Shown piece after piece: positions 39,228 through 48,419 of a stretch of 64,000 nt of DNA. Origin of the DNA: Planktomarina temperata RCA23 (GTDB taxonomy: Bacteria; Pseudomonadota; Alphaproteobacteria; Rhodobacterales; Rhodobacteraceae); contig NZ_CP003984.1 of NCBI RefSeq assembly GCF_000738435.1, positions 1,116,001 to 1,180,000 of the forward strand, in the 5' to 3' direction. A program made the position numbers and the translations under genes. How positions within the stretch are numbered: the first letter of the stretch is position 1; each line of letters starts with the position of its first letter. Below the pieces are notes generated by a model that saw only the letters and a list, made by a program, of their open reading frames with translations, was not told where the DNA came from and made no database searches.

Positions 39228-41231
39228 ATGACGATATTATTGGGCGTTGATACGGGCGGCACCTATACAGATGCGGTGCTGATCCGCGACGACACCGATG
39301 TGATTGCCAGTGCTAAATCTCTGACCACGCGTGCCGATTTGGCGCTGGGCATTGGCTCTGCGGTGCGGGCCGTATTGGCCGAGGCCGATGTTGCGCCTGG
39401 TGAGATTGCCTTGGCCTCTTTGTCGACAACTCTGGCCACCAATGCTCTGGTTGAGGGGCAAGGGGGTCGTGTGGGGTTGGTCTATATCGGATTTGATGCG
39501 CGGGATTTGGACAGCCATGGGCTGAAAGAGGCGCTGAAGGGTGATCCGGTGATCACGCTGAGTGGCGGACATGATCATGCGGGCGGGCAGGCCGCTCCTC
39601 TGGATGAAGCTGCGCTGCGCGCGTGGTTGGAAGAAGATCAAGGCGTATCGGCCTATGCGGTGGCTGCGCAATTTGCCACGCGCAATGCCGCCCATGAGCT
39701 GCGCGCCGCTGAGGTCATTAGGCAGGTTACAGGCCGCCCTGTCAGCGCGTCGCATCACCTATCCTCAAAGCTCAATGGACCCAAACGGGCGTTGACGGCA
39801 GTGTTGAATGCCCGATTGATCGGGATGACCCATAAGCTCATTGGTCGGGCCGAGGATATTTTGCGCGAAATTGGCCTCTCCGCACCTCTGATGGTCGTGC
39901 GCGGCGACGGAGCTTTGATCTCTTCGCAAAAGGCCAAGGAGCGGCCCATTGAAACCATTCTGAGCGGTCCTGCCGCTTCCATTGTGGGCGCCCGTTGGAT
40001 GACGGGACGCGATCATGCTTTGGTGTCTGATATTGGCGGGACCACGACGGATATCGCCCTGTTGCGTGATGGACAGCCGCAGATTGACCCGGCTGGGGCG
40101 CAGGTTGGCCCCTATCGCACGATGGTCGAGGCGGTGGCCATGCGCACAACTGGTTTGGGTGGGGACAGTGAGGTGCATTTTCGCTCTGAGGGTCTTGCGG
40201 GCGGGGTCACCTTGGGCCCGCGCCGGGTCTTGCCGATGTCATTGATCGCCCGAGAGGCGCCAGAGGTGGTATTGCCCGCCCTTGATCGGCAGCTGCGCGC
40301 GGTCATGCCCGGCGACTATGATGGGCAATTCGTGCGCGCGGTGCCAGGCGGCGACACCGCCGGTCTCAGCGCCCGTGATCAGGCCGTATTTGACCGCATA
40401 GGCCCGCAGACCCATCCTCTGGACCGGCTTTTGTCCACGCGGGTCGAATACCTGTCTATTCAACGCCTGGTGGCGCGTGGCTTGGTGCAGCTCTCCGGTG
40501 TCACCCCCTCCGATGCCAGCCATGTCTTGGGGCTATTAGACGCTTGGGACCGTGAGGCGGCGGCGATTGGTCTGGCTTTGATGGGGCGCAGGCGCACGGG
40601 AGCCGGCGAGCCTTTGGCGCGGGCGCCCGAGGATATGGCGAAAATCATTATTGATCAACTCACCGCTCAAACCTCTCAAGCCCTGCTCACGGCGGCCTTT
40701 GCGGAGGAGATCGACCCCTATAGCGGCGCGCCGGCGGAATTGGCCGGCCATGAGCTGCTGCGGCGCGGATTGCGGCGCGCGGGGGGATTGGTGAAGATCG
40801 AAGCCTGTCTGGATGTGGCTGTGATCGGGCTTGGGGCTTCGGCGGCCACCTATTACCCGGCAGTGGGCGAGGCGCTGAAGTGCGATGTTATTTTGCCCGA
40901 GCATGCCGCCGTGGCCAATGCCATTGGCGCCGTCGTTGGACGCATCACGATGCGGCGCTCCGGCACAATCACGGCGCCGTCCGAAGGAGTCTTTCGGGTG
41001 CATTTTACCGCGGGACCGCAGGATTTTCATAGCGAGGATGACGCCTTGCTGGCGCTGGAGACTTGGCTATGTGACAGCGCGCGCGCCGAGGTGGAGGAGA
41101 GCGGCAGCGACACTGTACAGGTCTCAAGCCATCGTGATATCAAACGGGCGCGCAGCGAGGCGCGTGAGATATTTATTGAGGCCGTGATTTCAGTCGAAGC
41201 AACCGGTCGGCCCCGCGTTGCGCGGGAGTAG
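39228..41231 (+). CDS. Hydantoinase/oxoprolinase family protein (HyuA-like)
   Basis: A 667-residue protein of the ATP-dependent hydantoinase A / 5-oxoprolinase family (N-terminal LLGVDTGGTYTDAVLIRDD actin-like phosphate motif, second phosphate motif VSDIGGTTTDIALL, and LSGPAASIVGARWM). Members open cyclic amides such as hydantoin or oxoproline, often with a HyuB-like partner. No partner gene is adjacent, so the substrate is unknown and it may act alone. The start at 39228 (MTILLGVDTGG) has GGGAG upstream. It is followed by a small exported protein. Confidence 0.88.
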   Translation: MTILLGVDTGGTYTDAVLIRDDTDVIASAKSLTTRADLALGIGSAVRAVLAEADVAPGEIALASLSTTLATNALVEGQGGRVGLVYIGFDARDLDSHGLKEALKGDPVITLSGGHDHAGGQAAPLDEAALRAWLEEDQGVSAYAVAAQFATRNAAHELRAAEVIRQVTGRPVSASHHLSSKLNGPKRALTAVLNARLIGMTHKLIGRAEDILREIGLSAPLMVVRGDGALISSQKAKERPIETILSGPAASIVGARWMTGRDHALVSDIGGTTTDIALLRDGQPQIDPAGAQVGPYRTMVEAVAMRTTGLGGDSEVHFRSEGLAGGVTLGPRRVLPMSLIAREAPEVVLPALDRQLRAVMPGDYDGQFVRAVPGGDTAGLSARDQAVFDRIGPQTHPLDRLLSTRVEYLSIQRLVARGLVQLSGVTPSDASHVLGLLDAWDREAAAIGLALMGRRRTGAGEPLARAPEDMAKIIIDQLTAQTSQALLTAAFAEEIDPYSGAPAELAGHELLRRGLRRAGGLVKIEACLDVAVIGLGASAATYYPAVGEALKCDVILPEHAAVANAIGAVVGRITMRRSGTITAPSEGVFRVHFTAGPQDFHSEDDALLALETWLCDSARAEVEESGSDTVQVSSHRDIKRARSEAREIFIEAVISVEATGRPRVARE

Positions 41232-41330
41232 GGACGTCGAAGGCAGAGGGGTCCTTGATTTTTTGCGGATAGTTTTGTGAGTATGTATTTTATTAATCGA
41301 TTTCGACGACAGTAATTGAAGGAAATAACA

Positions 41331-41729
41331 TTGAAACCGCGCATTGTTCCGAGTCTCGCTTTGGCGCTTGGCCTGTGGTGTTGTATGCCCATAGTTGGAT
41401 TGGCCCATGAGGGCGTCAAGTGTTCCGAACGCAATCTGGATCAAGCCATTCGGGCTTTGGGATCCCGCAGGGCCGCTGAAACCTATTTCACCCCTTATAT
41501 CACCCTCACGAAAAAGGATGTCTATTGGGCGCGCAGTGAATATCGCATTGTGGGATTGACTGACAATCAGAGCCGATCTGAGGTGCATGGCACAACCCAA
41601 TGGAACGGGGTTGAGATGACATTGATGTATCATGAGGCGGCACAGGTGCTTTGGGTGACCATGCAGCCGTGGCGCAAGGGCCAGGTCATTCCGACGGTGG
41701 CCTATACCAAATGCGCAACGCTTGATTGA
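41331..41729 (+). CDS. Small exported protein, unknown function
   Basis: A 132-residue protein starting with a signal peptide (KPRIVPSLALALGLWCCMPIVGLA, cleavage probably after LAHE-type junction), so likely periplasmic. The mature part begins HEGVKCSERN and has two cysteines (one near the start and one in AYTKCATLD), which could form a disulfide. I do not recognise the family. The start is a TTG at 41331 behind GAAGGA; a TTG at 41316 in the same frame lacks a ribosome site. It converges on the tmRNA gene. Confidence 0.7.
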   Translation: MKPRIVPSLALALGLWCCMPIVGLAHEGVKCSERNLDQAIRALGSRRAAETYFTPYITLTKKDVYWARSEYRIVGLTDNQSRSEVHGTTQWNGVEMTLMYHEAAQVLWVTMQPWRKGQVIPTVAYTKCATLD

Positions 41730-41751
41730 TGTGAAGACCAGGTATGTGAGG

Positions 41752-42096
41752 GGGGAAGGTGCAGGTTTCTGTTGCCAGGTACCTGCGGACCCCGCCTGAC
41801 GCTGCAAGGCGACAGGGCTTAAGGTTTCAATGTTTCGGACTGCTTACGCAGCCAGAGCCATTGGAGCTTTGTTGTCATTTGCAACTAGCTTAAATGAACC
41901 GATAACGGTGGTATCTCACCGAGCCAAAGCTAACCCCTTTAGACGTCCGTCGATCCTATTTCAGCCCCATCTGTCCCCAAATGAGGGAGGTTTGGTGGAG
42001 CTGCCGGGTACCGCCCCCGGGTCCGATCCGTTTATTACGAGCGCGTTTATGACCATAGTCCCGAGGGACAGATCAGATGTAATGCGCTTTGCGCGC
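41752..42096 (-). ncRNA. ssrA: tmRNA, circularly permuted (two-piece) alphaproteobacterial type
   Basis: Rescues stalled ribosomes and tags the incomplete protein. On the minus strand the acceptor piece comes first and ends in ...CAGCTCCACCA (CCA at 41993-41995), a 24-base intervening piece follows, and the coding piece starts GGGGCTG at 41968. GGGGCTG and CAGCTCC pair over seven bases with a G-U at the third pair, the alanine-tRNA identity element. The tag frame at 41881-41843 reads ANDNKAPMALAA then TAA, ending in the expected ALAA. The outer ends (near 41752 and 42096) are approximate. Confidence 0.93.
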
Positions 42097-42216
42097 AATT
42101 AAAAGGGGCGCGAGAGGCTAAATTCACAAAGAGCTGGATAAGTTTTCGTGCCGGCCTCTGGCACTTGGGCGCGATTGGCGTTAGCAGGAGAGGATTGTAT
42201 AATCCTGGAGAGCCCA

Positions 42217-43203
42217 ATGTTTAACGCCTTAGTTGTTGAGAAAACGGAAACCGGCACCCAAGCCGATCTGCGGCAAATCTCATATGACGATTTACCCGCG
42301 GGCGATGTGACTGTGGCGGTTGACTATTCTACCGTGAATTACAAAGACGGTCTGTGCATCGGTCCGGGCGGTGGTTTGGTCCGCGTTTATCCGCATGTGC
42401 CAGGAATTGATTTTGCAGGCACTGTCGAAAGCTCCGATGATCCGCGCTATCGTCCGGGGGATAAAGTCATTCTGACCGGCTGGCGCGTTGGCGAGGTCCA
42501 TTGGGGCGGCTATGCGCAAAAGGCGCGGGTCAAGGCAGATTTCCTTGTACCTCTGCCGCACGGGTTGACGACCCGCCAGGCTATGGCTGTGGGCACTGCT
42601 GGCCTTACGGCCATGTTGGCCGTTATGGCGCTTGAAAATCACGGGCTTGAGCCGGGCAAGGCGCCTGTTTTGGTCACCGGTGCGGCGGGCGGTGTGGGCT
42701 CGGTTGCCACCGCGCTTTTGGCCAATTTGGGCTATGAGGTGGCTGCGGTCACGGGCCGTCCTGAGACAGCAGATTATCTTACCGCCCTAGGGGCAACGCA
42801 GATTGTCGCGCGCAGTGAAATCAACGAGGTGACCAAACGGCCCCTTGAAGCGGAGCGCTGGGCGGGCTGTGTTGATGCGGTGGGCGGCGACATGCTGGCG
42901 CGGGTCTTGGGGCAAATGTGCTATGGCGCTTCTGTGGCGGCTGTGGGCCTGGCGGGCGGGGCAAGCCTGCCGGCGACGGTCATTCCCTTTCTGCTGCGGG
43001 GAGTGAACCTCTTGGGCATCGACAGCGTGATGCAACCTTTTGAAAATCGGCAAAAGGCTTGGGCAAGGATCGCAAAAGATCTGCCACTCTCTAAGCTTGA
43101 AGGCATGATTGTTCCGGCGGTTCTGTCTGATCTGCCGCGCTTGGGTAAAGACATTCTCAAAGGCCAAGTGCAGGGCCGCGTTGTGGTTGACGTGAACGCC
43201 TAA
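42217..43203 (+). CDS. acuI: Acryloyl-CoA reductase (AcuI/YhdH family)
   Basis: A zinc-free medium-chain reductase of 328 residues that reduces acryloyl-CoA to propionyl-CoA with NADPH, a detoxification step in DMSP use by marine Roseobacters. Visible are VDYSTVNYKDGLC, HVPGIDFAGTVESSDD, and the Rossmann motif VTGAAGGVGSVATALLANLGY. The ATG at 42217 follows CTGGAG, and TATAAT (42208-42213 region) lies close upstream as part of the leader. No DMSP lyase or demethylase genes are in the window. The tmRNA gene stands directly upstream on the other strand. Confidence 0.9.
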   Translation: MFNALVVEKTETGTQADLRQISYDDLPAGDVTVAVDYSTVNYKDGLCIGPGGGLVRVYPHVPGIDFAGTVESSDDPRYRPGDKVILTGWRVGEVHWGGYAQKARVKADFLVPLPHGLTTRQAMAVGTAGLTAMLAVMALENHGLEPGKAPVLVTGAAGGVGSVATALLANLGYEVAAVTGRPETADYLTALGATQIVARSEINEVTKRPLEAERWAGCVDAVGGDMLARVLGQMCYGASVAAVGLAGGASLPATVIPFLLRGVNLLGIDSVMQPFENRQKAWARIAKDLPLSKLEGMIVPAVLSDLPRLGKDILKGQVQGRVVVDVNA

Positions 43204-43305
43204 GACCCGCAAGGTGAGGTCCAATTGGGCCTCATCTTACAGCGGCTCGCAAATCCCGTTCCTCGTCTGGCTCGCCCGAGGAGCCATCTGTCAAGGACCA
43301 ACGCC

Positions 43306-44529
43306 ATGCAGCTTGATCTAGAGTTTATCCGTCAAAATTTCCCGGCCTTCGACGTGCCGTCTTTACAGGGGCAATCATTTTTCGAAAATGCTGGGGGCTC
43401 TTACACTTGCGTGCAAGTTCAGGATCGTCTGGCCCGCTTCTACCGGGAGCGTAAAGTACAACCCTATGCGCCTTATGAGGCGTCGCGTTTGGGCGGGGAA
43501 GAAATGGACGAGGCCCGCTCTCGCCTGGCCGCTATGCTGGGGGTGCAGAGTGATGAGCTGACCTTTGGGCCCTCCACCACCCAAAATACCTATGTTTTGG
43601 CGCAAGCGGTCGGGCAATGGCTGGAACCGGGGCAGTCCATCATTGTCACCAATCAAGACCATGAGGCCAATTCGGGCCCTTGGCGGCGCTTGGCCGAACG
43701 TGGGGTTGAAGTGAAAGAATGGGCCATTGATCCGCAAACCGGTCTGCTGGATCCACAAGATTTGCAGGCTCTGCTGGACCCATCTGTGCGGATGGTGTGC
43801 TTTCCGCATTGCTCCAATGTAATCGCGGCGGTCAACCCCGTGGCGGAAATCACCGCGATGATCCGTGCGGCAGGTGCTTACTCTTGTGTTGATGGCGTGA
43901 GTTACGCGCCGCATGGCTTTGTGAATGTGTCGGAGTTAGGCGCGGATATCTACCTGTTTTCCGCCTATAAAACCTATGGGCCGCATCAAGGGCTGATGGT
44001 GATCCGGCGTGATCTTGGAATGCGCCTTCCCAATCAAGGGCATTATTTTAACGAAGGCAGCCTGTATAAGCGTTTTACACCCGCCGGTCCCGATCATGCT
44101 CAGGTGGCGGCCTGCGCGGGCATGGCCGATTATATGGATGCGGTCTATGCTCACCACTTTTCAGTGGAGGCCACAGCTGCACAGCGGGCTGCAAAGGTGC
44201 ATGATCTGTTTAGAGATCATGAGGCACGTTTGGCTCAACCTATTTTAGACTATCTGAGCGCTAAAAATTCCGTACATTTGCTTGGCCCGGCTGAGGCTCA
44301 AAATCGCGCGCCAACCATTGCCGTGCAACTCTCTATGCCGGGTGAGGTGGCGGCCGAGAAGCTGGCCCCTTTCGGCGTTATGGCGGGGGGTGGTGATTTT
44401 TACGCGGTGCGCCCCTTGTCAGCGCTTGGCATTGCGCCAGAGCACGGGGTGCTGCGCCTGTCATTTGTGCATTATACCGGTCCCGATGATGTTGACCGGC
44501 TGTTAAATGCCCTAGATCACGTTCTATAG
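43306..44529 (+). CDS. Class V aminotransferase / cysteine desulfurase-like protein
   Basis: A PLP enzyme of 407 residues. The fold is shown by SFFENAGGSYTCVQVQD near the N-terminus, FGPSTTQNTYVLAQAV, and the PLP-lysine segment LFSAYKTYGPHQGLM. It resembles the VC1184-type cysteine-desulfurase-like group, for which the reaction has not been settled; no SufE or IscU partner is nearby. The start at 43306 follows AAGGACCAACGCC; 27 further codons upstream are not homologous. It follows acuI and precedes the photolyase on the same strand. Confidence 0.86.
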   Translation: MQLDLEFIRQNFPAFDVPSLQGQSFFENAGGSYTCVQVQDRLARFYRERKVQPYAPYEASRLGGEEMDEARSRLAAMLGVQSDELTFGPSTTQNTYVLAQAVGQWLEPGQSIIVTNQDHEANSGPWRRLAERGVEVKEWAIDPQTGLLDPQDLQALLDPSVRMVCFPHCSNVIAAVNPVAEITAMIRAAGAYSCVDGVSYAPHGFVNVSELGADIYLFSAYKTYGPHQGLMVIRRDLGMRLPNQGHYFNEGSLYKRFTPAGPDHAQVAACAGMADYMDAVYAHHFSVEATAAQRAAKVHDLFRDHEARLAQPILDYLSAKNSVHLLGPAEAQNRAPTIAVQLSMPGEVAAEKLAPFGVMAGGGDFYAVRPLSALGIAPEHGVLRLSFVHYTGPDDVDRLLNALDHVL

Positions 44530-44549
44530 CGGTTTGTGAAGGACGCGAT

Positions 44550-45962
44550 ATGACCCCAACTTTATTGTGGTTCCGGCGCGACTTGCGTCTGCAGGACCAC
44601 GCGGCGCTGACGGCCGCTCTTGCCCGGGGTGGCCCGGTGATTGCCGTGTTCATCTGTGATGCGCAGGTTGAGACCTTAGGATCGGCGCCAAAATGGCGGT
44701 TGGGGCAGGGTATTGCGGCCCTTCAAAAGGCCGTCGCCGACAAAGGCAACCGCTTGATTTTGCGGCGCGGCGCGGCGATAGATGTGATCCCCAAGCTTGT
44801 CGAGGAAACGGGTGCGACCGCCGTCTATTGGCAGCGGTCCTATGATCCAGCCAGCCAGGCGCGTGATGCGGAGGTGAAAGCGTTCCTCTCGGCCATGGGG
44901 CTCGAGGCCAAAAGCTTCAAAGGCCACCTGTTGTTCGAACCTTGGACGGTGCAGACAAAGCTAGGTGGATTTTACAAAGTTTACACGCCGCTTTGGAAGG
45001 CTGTGCGCGGCAGAGAGGTACCCGAGCCCTTGCCGGCGCCAACACGGATTCCGGGACCAGAGACCTATCCGAGCTCAGAGGCGCTGGGCGCATGGGGCTT
45101 GGGACGCGCTATGCAGCGCGGCGCTGCGATCGTGGAACGCTACGCGCGGGTTGGTGCGGATCTGGCACAGGAGAGATTGGCGGAATTCACCAGCGGCGCG
45201 TTGCGGCACTATGGCGAGGGGCGGGATATTCCCGGTGAAGATGGCACGTCAAAATTAGCAGAAAATCTCGCTCTGGGGGAAATTACCCCCGCGCAATGCT
45301 GGCACGCCGGGCAAGCTGAATTGAACCGTGGCAATCCGGGGGCAGAAATTTTCCTCAAAGAATTGGTCTGGCGCGAGTTTGCCTATCACTTGCTGCACCA
45401 TACACCGCAAATCCTGACGCGAAATTGGAAACCGGCTTGGGATGCCTTTCCCTGGAGCGAGGAGGCCAGCAGCGCCAAATTTACCGCGTGGAAAACCGGG
45501 CGCACGGGGCTTGAGTTTATCGATGCGGCGATGCGCGAGCTTTATGTCACGGGCACCATGCACAACCGTGGGCGGATGATTGTCGCGTCTTATTTGACCA
45601 AACATCTCATGACCCATTGGCGGCTTGGGCAGGCTTGGTTTGAAGATTGCTTGATTGATTGGGATCCGGCGAGCAACGCGATGGGATGGCAATGGGCGGC
45701 GGGCAGTGGCCCGGATGCGGCGCCCTATTTCCGCGTGTTCAATCCCGAAACCCAGATCGAGAAATTTGATGCAGATCGGCGTTACCGCAAGATGTGGATT
45801 GCAGAGGGGCAGGCAAATCCGCCGGCCAGCGCGCTGCAATATTTTGACGCTATCCCAAGGTCTTGGGGCCTGTCGGCGCAGAGTGCCTACCCTGCGCCGA
45901 TCGTTTCAGCCAAAGAGGGGCGCGAAATCGCCCTGTCGTTCTATAAAACCCGTGACTTCTAA
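44550..45962 (+). CDS. phrB: Deoxyribodipyrimidine photolyase
   Basis: A blue-light repair enzyme that splits cyclobutane pyrimidine dimers with FAD. The 470-residue protein has the N-terminal antenna domain (LLWFRRDLRLQDHAAL) and the FAD domain with ELVWREFAYHLLHHTP, TGRTGLEFIDAAMRELYVTGTMHNRGRMIVASYLTK and DPASNAMGWQWAAGSGPDAAPYFRVFNP. These are class I CPD photolyase features, with the conserved Trp and Asn positions of the active site. It fits a sunlit-ocean life. The ATG at 44550 is 21 bases after the preceding stop. Confidence 0.95.
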   Translation: MTPTLLWFRRDLRLQDHAALTAALARGGPVIAVFICDAQVETLGSAPKWRLGQGIAALQKAVADKGNRLILRRGAAIDVIPKLVEETGATAVYWQRSYDPASQARDAEVKAFLSAMGLEAKSFKGHLLFEPWTVQTKLGGFYKVYTPLWKAVRGREVPEPLPAPTRIPGPETYPSSEALGAWGLGRAMQRGAAIVERYARVGADLAQERLAEFTSGALRHYGEGRDIPGEDGTSKLAENLALGEITPAQCWHAGQAELNRGNPGAEIFLKELVWREFAYHLLHHTPQILTRNWKPAWDAFPWSEEASSAKFTAWKTGRTGLEFIDAAMRELYVTGTMHNRGRMIVASYLTKHLMTHWRLGQAWFEDCLIDWDPASNAMGWQWAAGSGPDAAPYFRVFNPETQIEKFDADRRYRKMWIAEGQANPPASALQYFDAIPRSWGLSAQSAYPAPIVSAKEGREIALSFYKTRDF

Positions 45963-46036
45963 TCACCGCGAGGCTTGCTTCTCACGCCTGCTCCGTTAAT
46001 TTACTATAAACTCAAATCTCTACGGGAGATGCCTAT

Positions 46037-47245
46037 ATGATCCTGACTTCCACCGATGGGCAGAAAAACTTGCCGCGTTATTTTGCCACCGCCTTTGGCG
46101 TTGCGCAAAAAGGACAAAACGGGCGCATAGATTTTGCTTTTGACGATGGCCGCATCTTCCGCGCGGAAGGTCCGGGCGCCGGACCGGTATGCGAGGTTCG
46201 TATTCACGACAAAGGCATCTTCGAGCGTTTGCTGCGGGAAGGGCAGCTGGGGTTTTGTGATGCCTATTTGGATGGCCAATGGAGCACGCCGGATTTGCAG
46301 GCTTTCATGGATTATATTCATGCGGATAATGAAGAGGTGTTTGACAGTTTCCCAGGGCAAAAGCTGGTCCAGATTTACGAGAAATTCCGCTTCTGGATGC
46401 AGCGGAATTCCAAGGGGCAAGCGCGCAAAAACATCAGCTATCACTATGACCTAGGAAATGATTTCTATGGTCTGTGGCTCGACAAGACTATGACCTATTC
46501 ATCGGCGATTTTTGAAACCGGGCGTGAAACACTCGAGGAGGCCCAGACGGCAAAATATGCCAGTATGGTTGATCAAATGGGGGTGAAGCCTGGTGATCAT
46601 GTGCTGGAAATTGGTTGCGGCTGGGGTGGCTTTGCCGAATATGCTGCGAAAGAGCGCGGGTTGAAAGTGACCTGTCTGACCATCAGCAATGAGCAGTTTA
46701 AATACGCCGAAGATCGGATTGCGGCGGCCGGCCTGCAAGATATGGTGACGTTTAAACTGCAAGATTATCGCGATGAAACCGGGGTTTATGACGGCATTGC
46801 CAGCATTGAGATGTTTGAGGCTGTCGGAGAGAAATATTGGCCCTCCTATTTCAGTACGGTTTTTGGCCGGCTCAAAACAGGTGGGCAGGCGACGCTACAA
46901 ATCATCACAGTGCGTGATGATCGGTTTGAAGATTACCGTAAATCTGTGGATTTTATTCAAAAATATATTTTCCCAGGCGGTATGCTGCCCTCACCGGCAG
47001 TGCTGCGCCGTGAGGCCCAAAAAGCCGGTTTGGACTGTGTGAAATCAATAGAGTTTGGCGAGAGTTATAGCAAAACTCTGAGGCTTTGGCATGCGCGGTT
47101 CAATGACAAATGGGATCAAGTGGAGGCGATGGGCTTTGATGAGCGTTTCCGCCGGATGTGGAATTTCTACCTGACCTCTTGCGCCGCGACCTTTCATTAC
47201 GCCAATTGCGATGTGACACAAATCACCCTGTCCAAGCCTGAATGA
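46037..47245 (+). CDS. cfa: Cyclopropane-fatty-acyl-phospholipid synthase family
   Basis: A SAM-dependent methyltransferase of 402 residues that modifies unsaturated fatty acids in membrane phospholipids. It shows YHYDLGNDFYGLWLDKTMTYSSAIF and the SAM motif VLEIGCGWGGFAEYAAKERG, followed by EMFEAVGEKYWPSYF. The C-terminal part carries the conserved FPGGMLPS segment. Photolyase immediately upstream and this gene are a frequent pair in this clade. It ends 8 bases before the GGCT-NUDIX start, so cotranscription is likely. Confidence 0.92.
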   Translation: MILTSTDGQKNLPRYFATAFGVAQKGQNGRIDFAFDDGRIFRAEGPGAGPVCEVRIHDKGIFERLLREGQLGFCDAYLDGQWSTPDLQAFMDYIHADNEEVFDSFPGQKLVQIYEKFRFWMQRNSKGQARKNISYHYDLGNDFYGLWLDKTMTYSSAIFETGRETLEEAQTAKYASMVDQMGVKPGDHVLEIGCGWGGFAEYAAKERGLKVTCLTISNEQFKYAEDRIAAAGLQDMVTFKLQDYRDETGVYDGIASIEMFEAVGEKYWPSYFSTVFGRLKTGGQATLQIITVRDDRFEDYRKSVDFIQKYIFPGGMLPSPAVLRREAQKAGLDCVKSIEFGESYSKTLRLWHARFNDKWDQVEAMGFDERFRRMWNFYLTSCAATFHYANCDVTQITLSKPE

Positions 47246-47252
47246 GCCGCCG

Positions 47253-48371
47253 ATGACCCATGTGTTTTTGTTCGGCACGCTGTGTTGGCCGGATCTGTTG
47301 GATCTTGTGGGCGGGGCAAGCTGCCGCGCAGGAGTGGAGGCGGAGTTACCAGGCTACCATGTCACCTGGGCAAAAGGGCAACCTTTTCCGGCAATCCACC
47401 CTAAAGCGGGCTGTCAGGCGCGGGGCATTTTGCTGCGGGGATGCGATGGGCAAGTTTTGGCCCGTATGGATCACTATGAAAGTGGCTTTGGCTATAAGCT
47501 GCACCCGGTGACGGTCATGGCCGCTGGGGGCTCTGTGCAGGCGCAAGTTTACCTGCCGCCCGACGGTCTGGAGCCGGGGCCCGAGTGGTCTTTGACCGAT
47601 TGGCAAGCGGCACATGGAGCTTTGGCTTTGGAAGCGGCTTGGGAGGTTATGGCCGTTATGGGGCAGATGTCACCGGCGGAGCTGGCCGAGGCCTATCCCA
47701 TGATGCGCGTGCGTGCGGACGCAAGGCTCAAGGCGCGGTCAGACCCGACGCCGCCGTCGCCCTCTGGTCTGAGCCGCGCCGATGTGGTGGTGCATGGACA
47801 CAGCCAGCCCTATACAAAATTTTTCGCCTTGCAGCAGGCCGAGCTTTCCGTGCCGCGGTTTGATGGGGCAGGGAGCGAGCGGGTGGACCGGGCGGCCTTT
47901 GTTGGCACAGATGCCGCCATTGTTCTGCCCTATGATCCAAAGACAGATCGGGTCTTGTTGGTTGAGCAATTTCGTTTTGGCCCCTTTGTGCGGGCCGATG
48001 CCCACCCGTGGTTGATGGAGCCGGTTGCCGGCCGTATTGATGCGGGCGAGACCCCCGAAGGCGCTGCGATCCGTGAGAGCTTTGAAGAGGCGGGGCTGAA
48101 GATCGGGGATCTGCACAGGGTGCATAGTGGCTATAGCTCACCGGGGTGTAGCAGTGAGTATTTTCACATTTTTGTGGGCTTGGCTGATATTGGTGATGCG
48201 GCGGCGATCTTGAGCGGATTGCAGGATGAATCTGAGGATATCCAAGGGCATATCCTGAGCTTTGATGACTTCTACCACCGCCTGACGACCCATCAATTGC
48301 CCGTGGTGCCCCTAGCTTTGGCCGGCTATTGGCTCGCACAAAATCGAGACATGTTGCGTAAGAATTCTTGA
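47253..48371 (+). CDS. Gamma-glutamylcyclotransferase-like / NUDIX hydrolase fusion
   Basis: A 372-residue two-domain protein. Residues 1-150 form a GGCT-like domain (HVFLFGTLCWPDLLDLVGG, RGILLRGCDGQVLARMDHYESGFGY). Residues 180-372 form a NUDIX domain of the ADP-ribose pyrophosphatase type, with the NUDIX box GRIDAGETPEGAAIRESFEE followed by AGL. It lies just upstream of cysK, an arrangement I recall for tellurite resistance genes (trgB-cysK) in Rhodobacter; the match is by layout only, so no symbol is given. The ATG is 8 bases after cfa. Confidence 0.88.
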   Translation: MTHVFLFGTLCWPDLLDLVGGASCRAGVEAELPGYHVTWAKGQPFPAIHPKAGCQARGILLRGCDGQVLARMDHYESGFGYKLHPVTVMAAGGSVQAQVYLPPDGLEPGPEWSLTDWQAAHGALALEAAWEVMAVMGQMSPAELAEAYPMMRVRADARLKARSDPTPPSPSGLSRADVVVHGHSQPYTKFFALQQAELSVPRFDGAGSERVDRAAFVGTDAAIVLPYDPKTDRVLLVEQFRFGPFVRADAHPWLMEPVAGRIDAGETPEGAAIRESFEEAGLKIGDLHRVHSGYSSPGCSSEYFHIFVGLADIGDAAAILSGLQDESEDIQGHILSFDDFYHRLTTHQLPVVPLALAGYWLAQNRDMLRKNS

Positions 48372-48419
48372 GCTTCTGTTCCATGCGGCTTAGGAAGATT
48401 AAAAGATAAAGGGTTTGTG

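Noticed and set aside
41830-42102. A 90-codon plus-strand frame in the acuI upstream region
   Set aside because: It lies antisense to the tmRNA, whose structure and tag explain the sequence.
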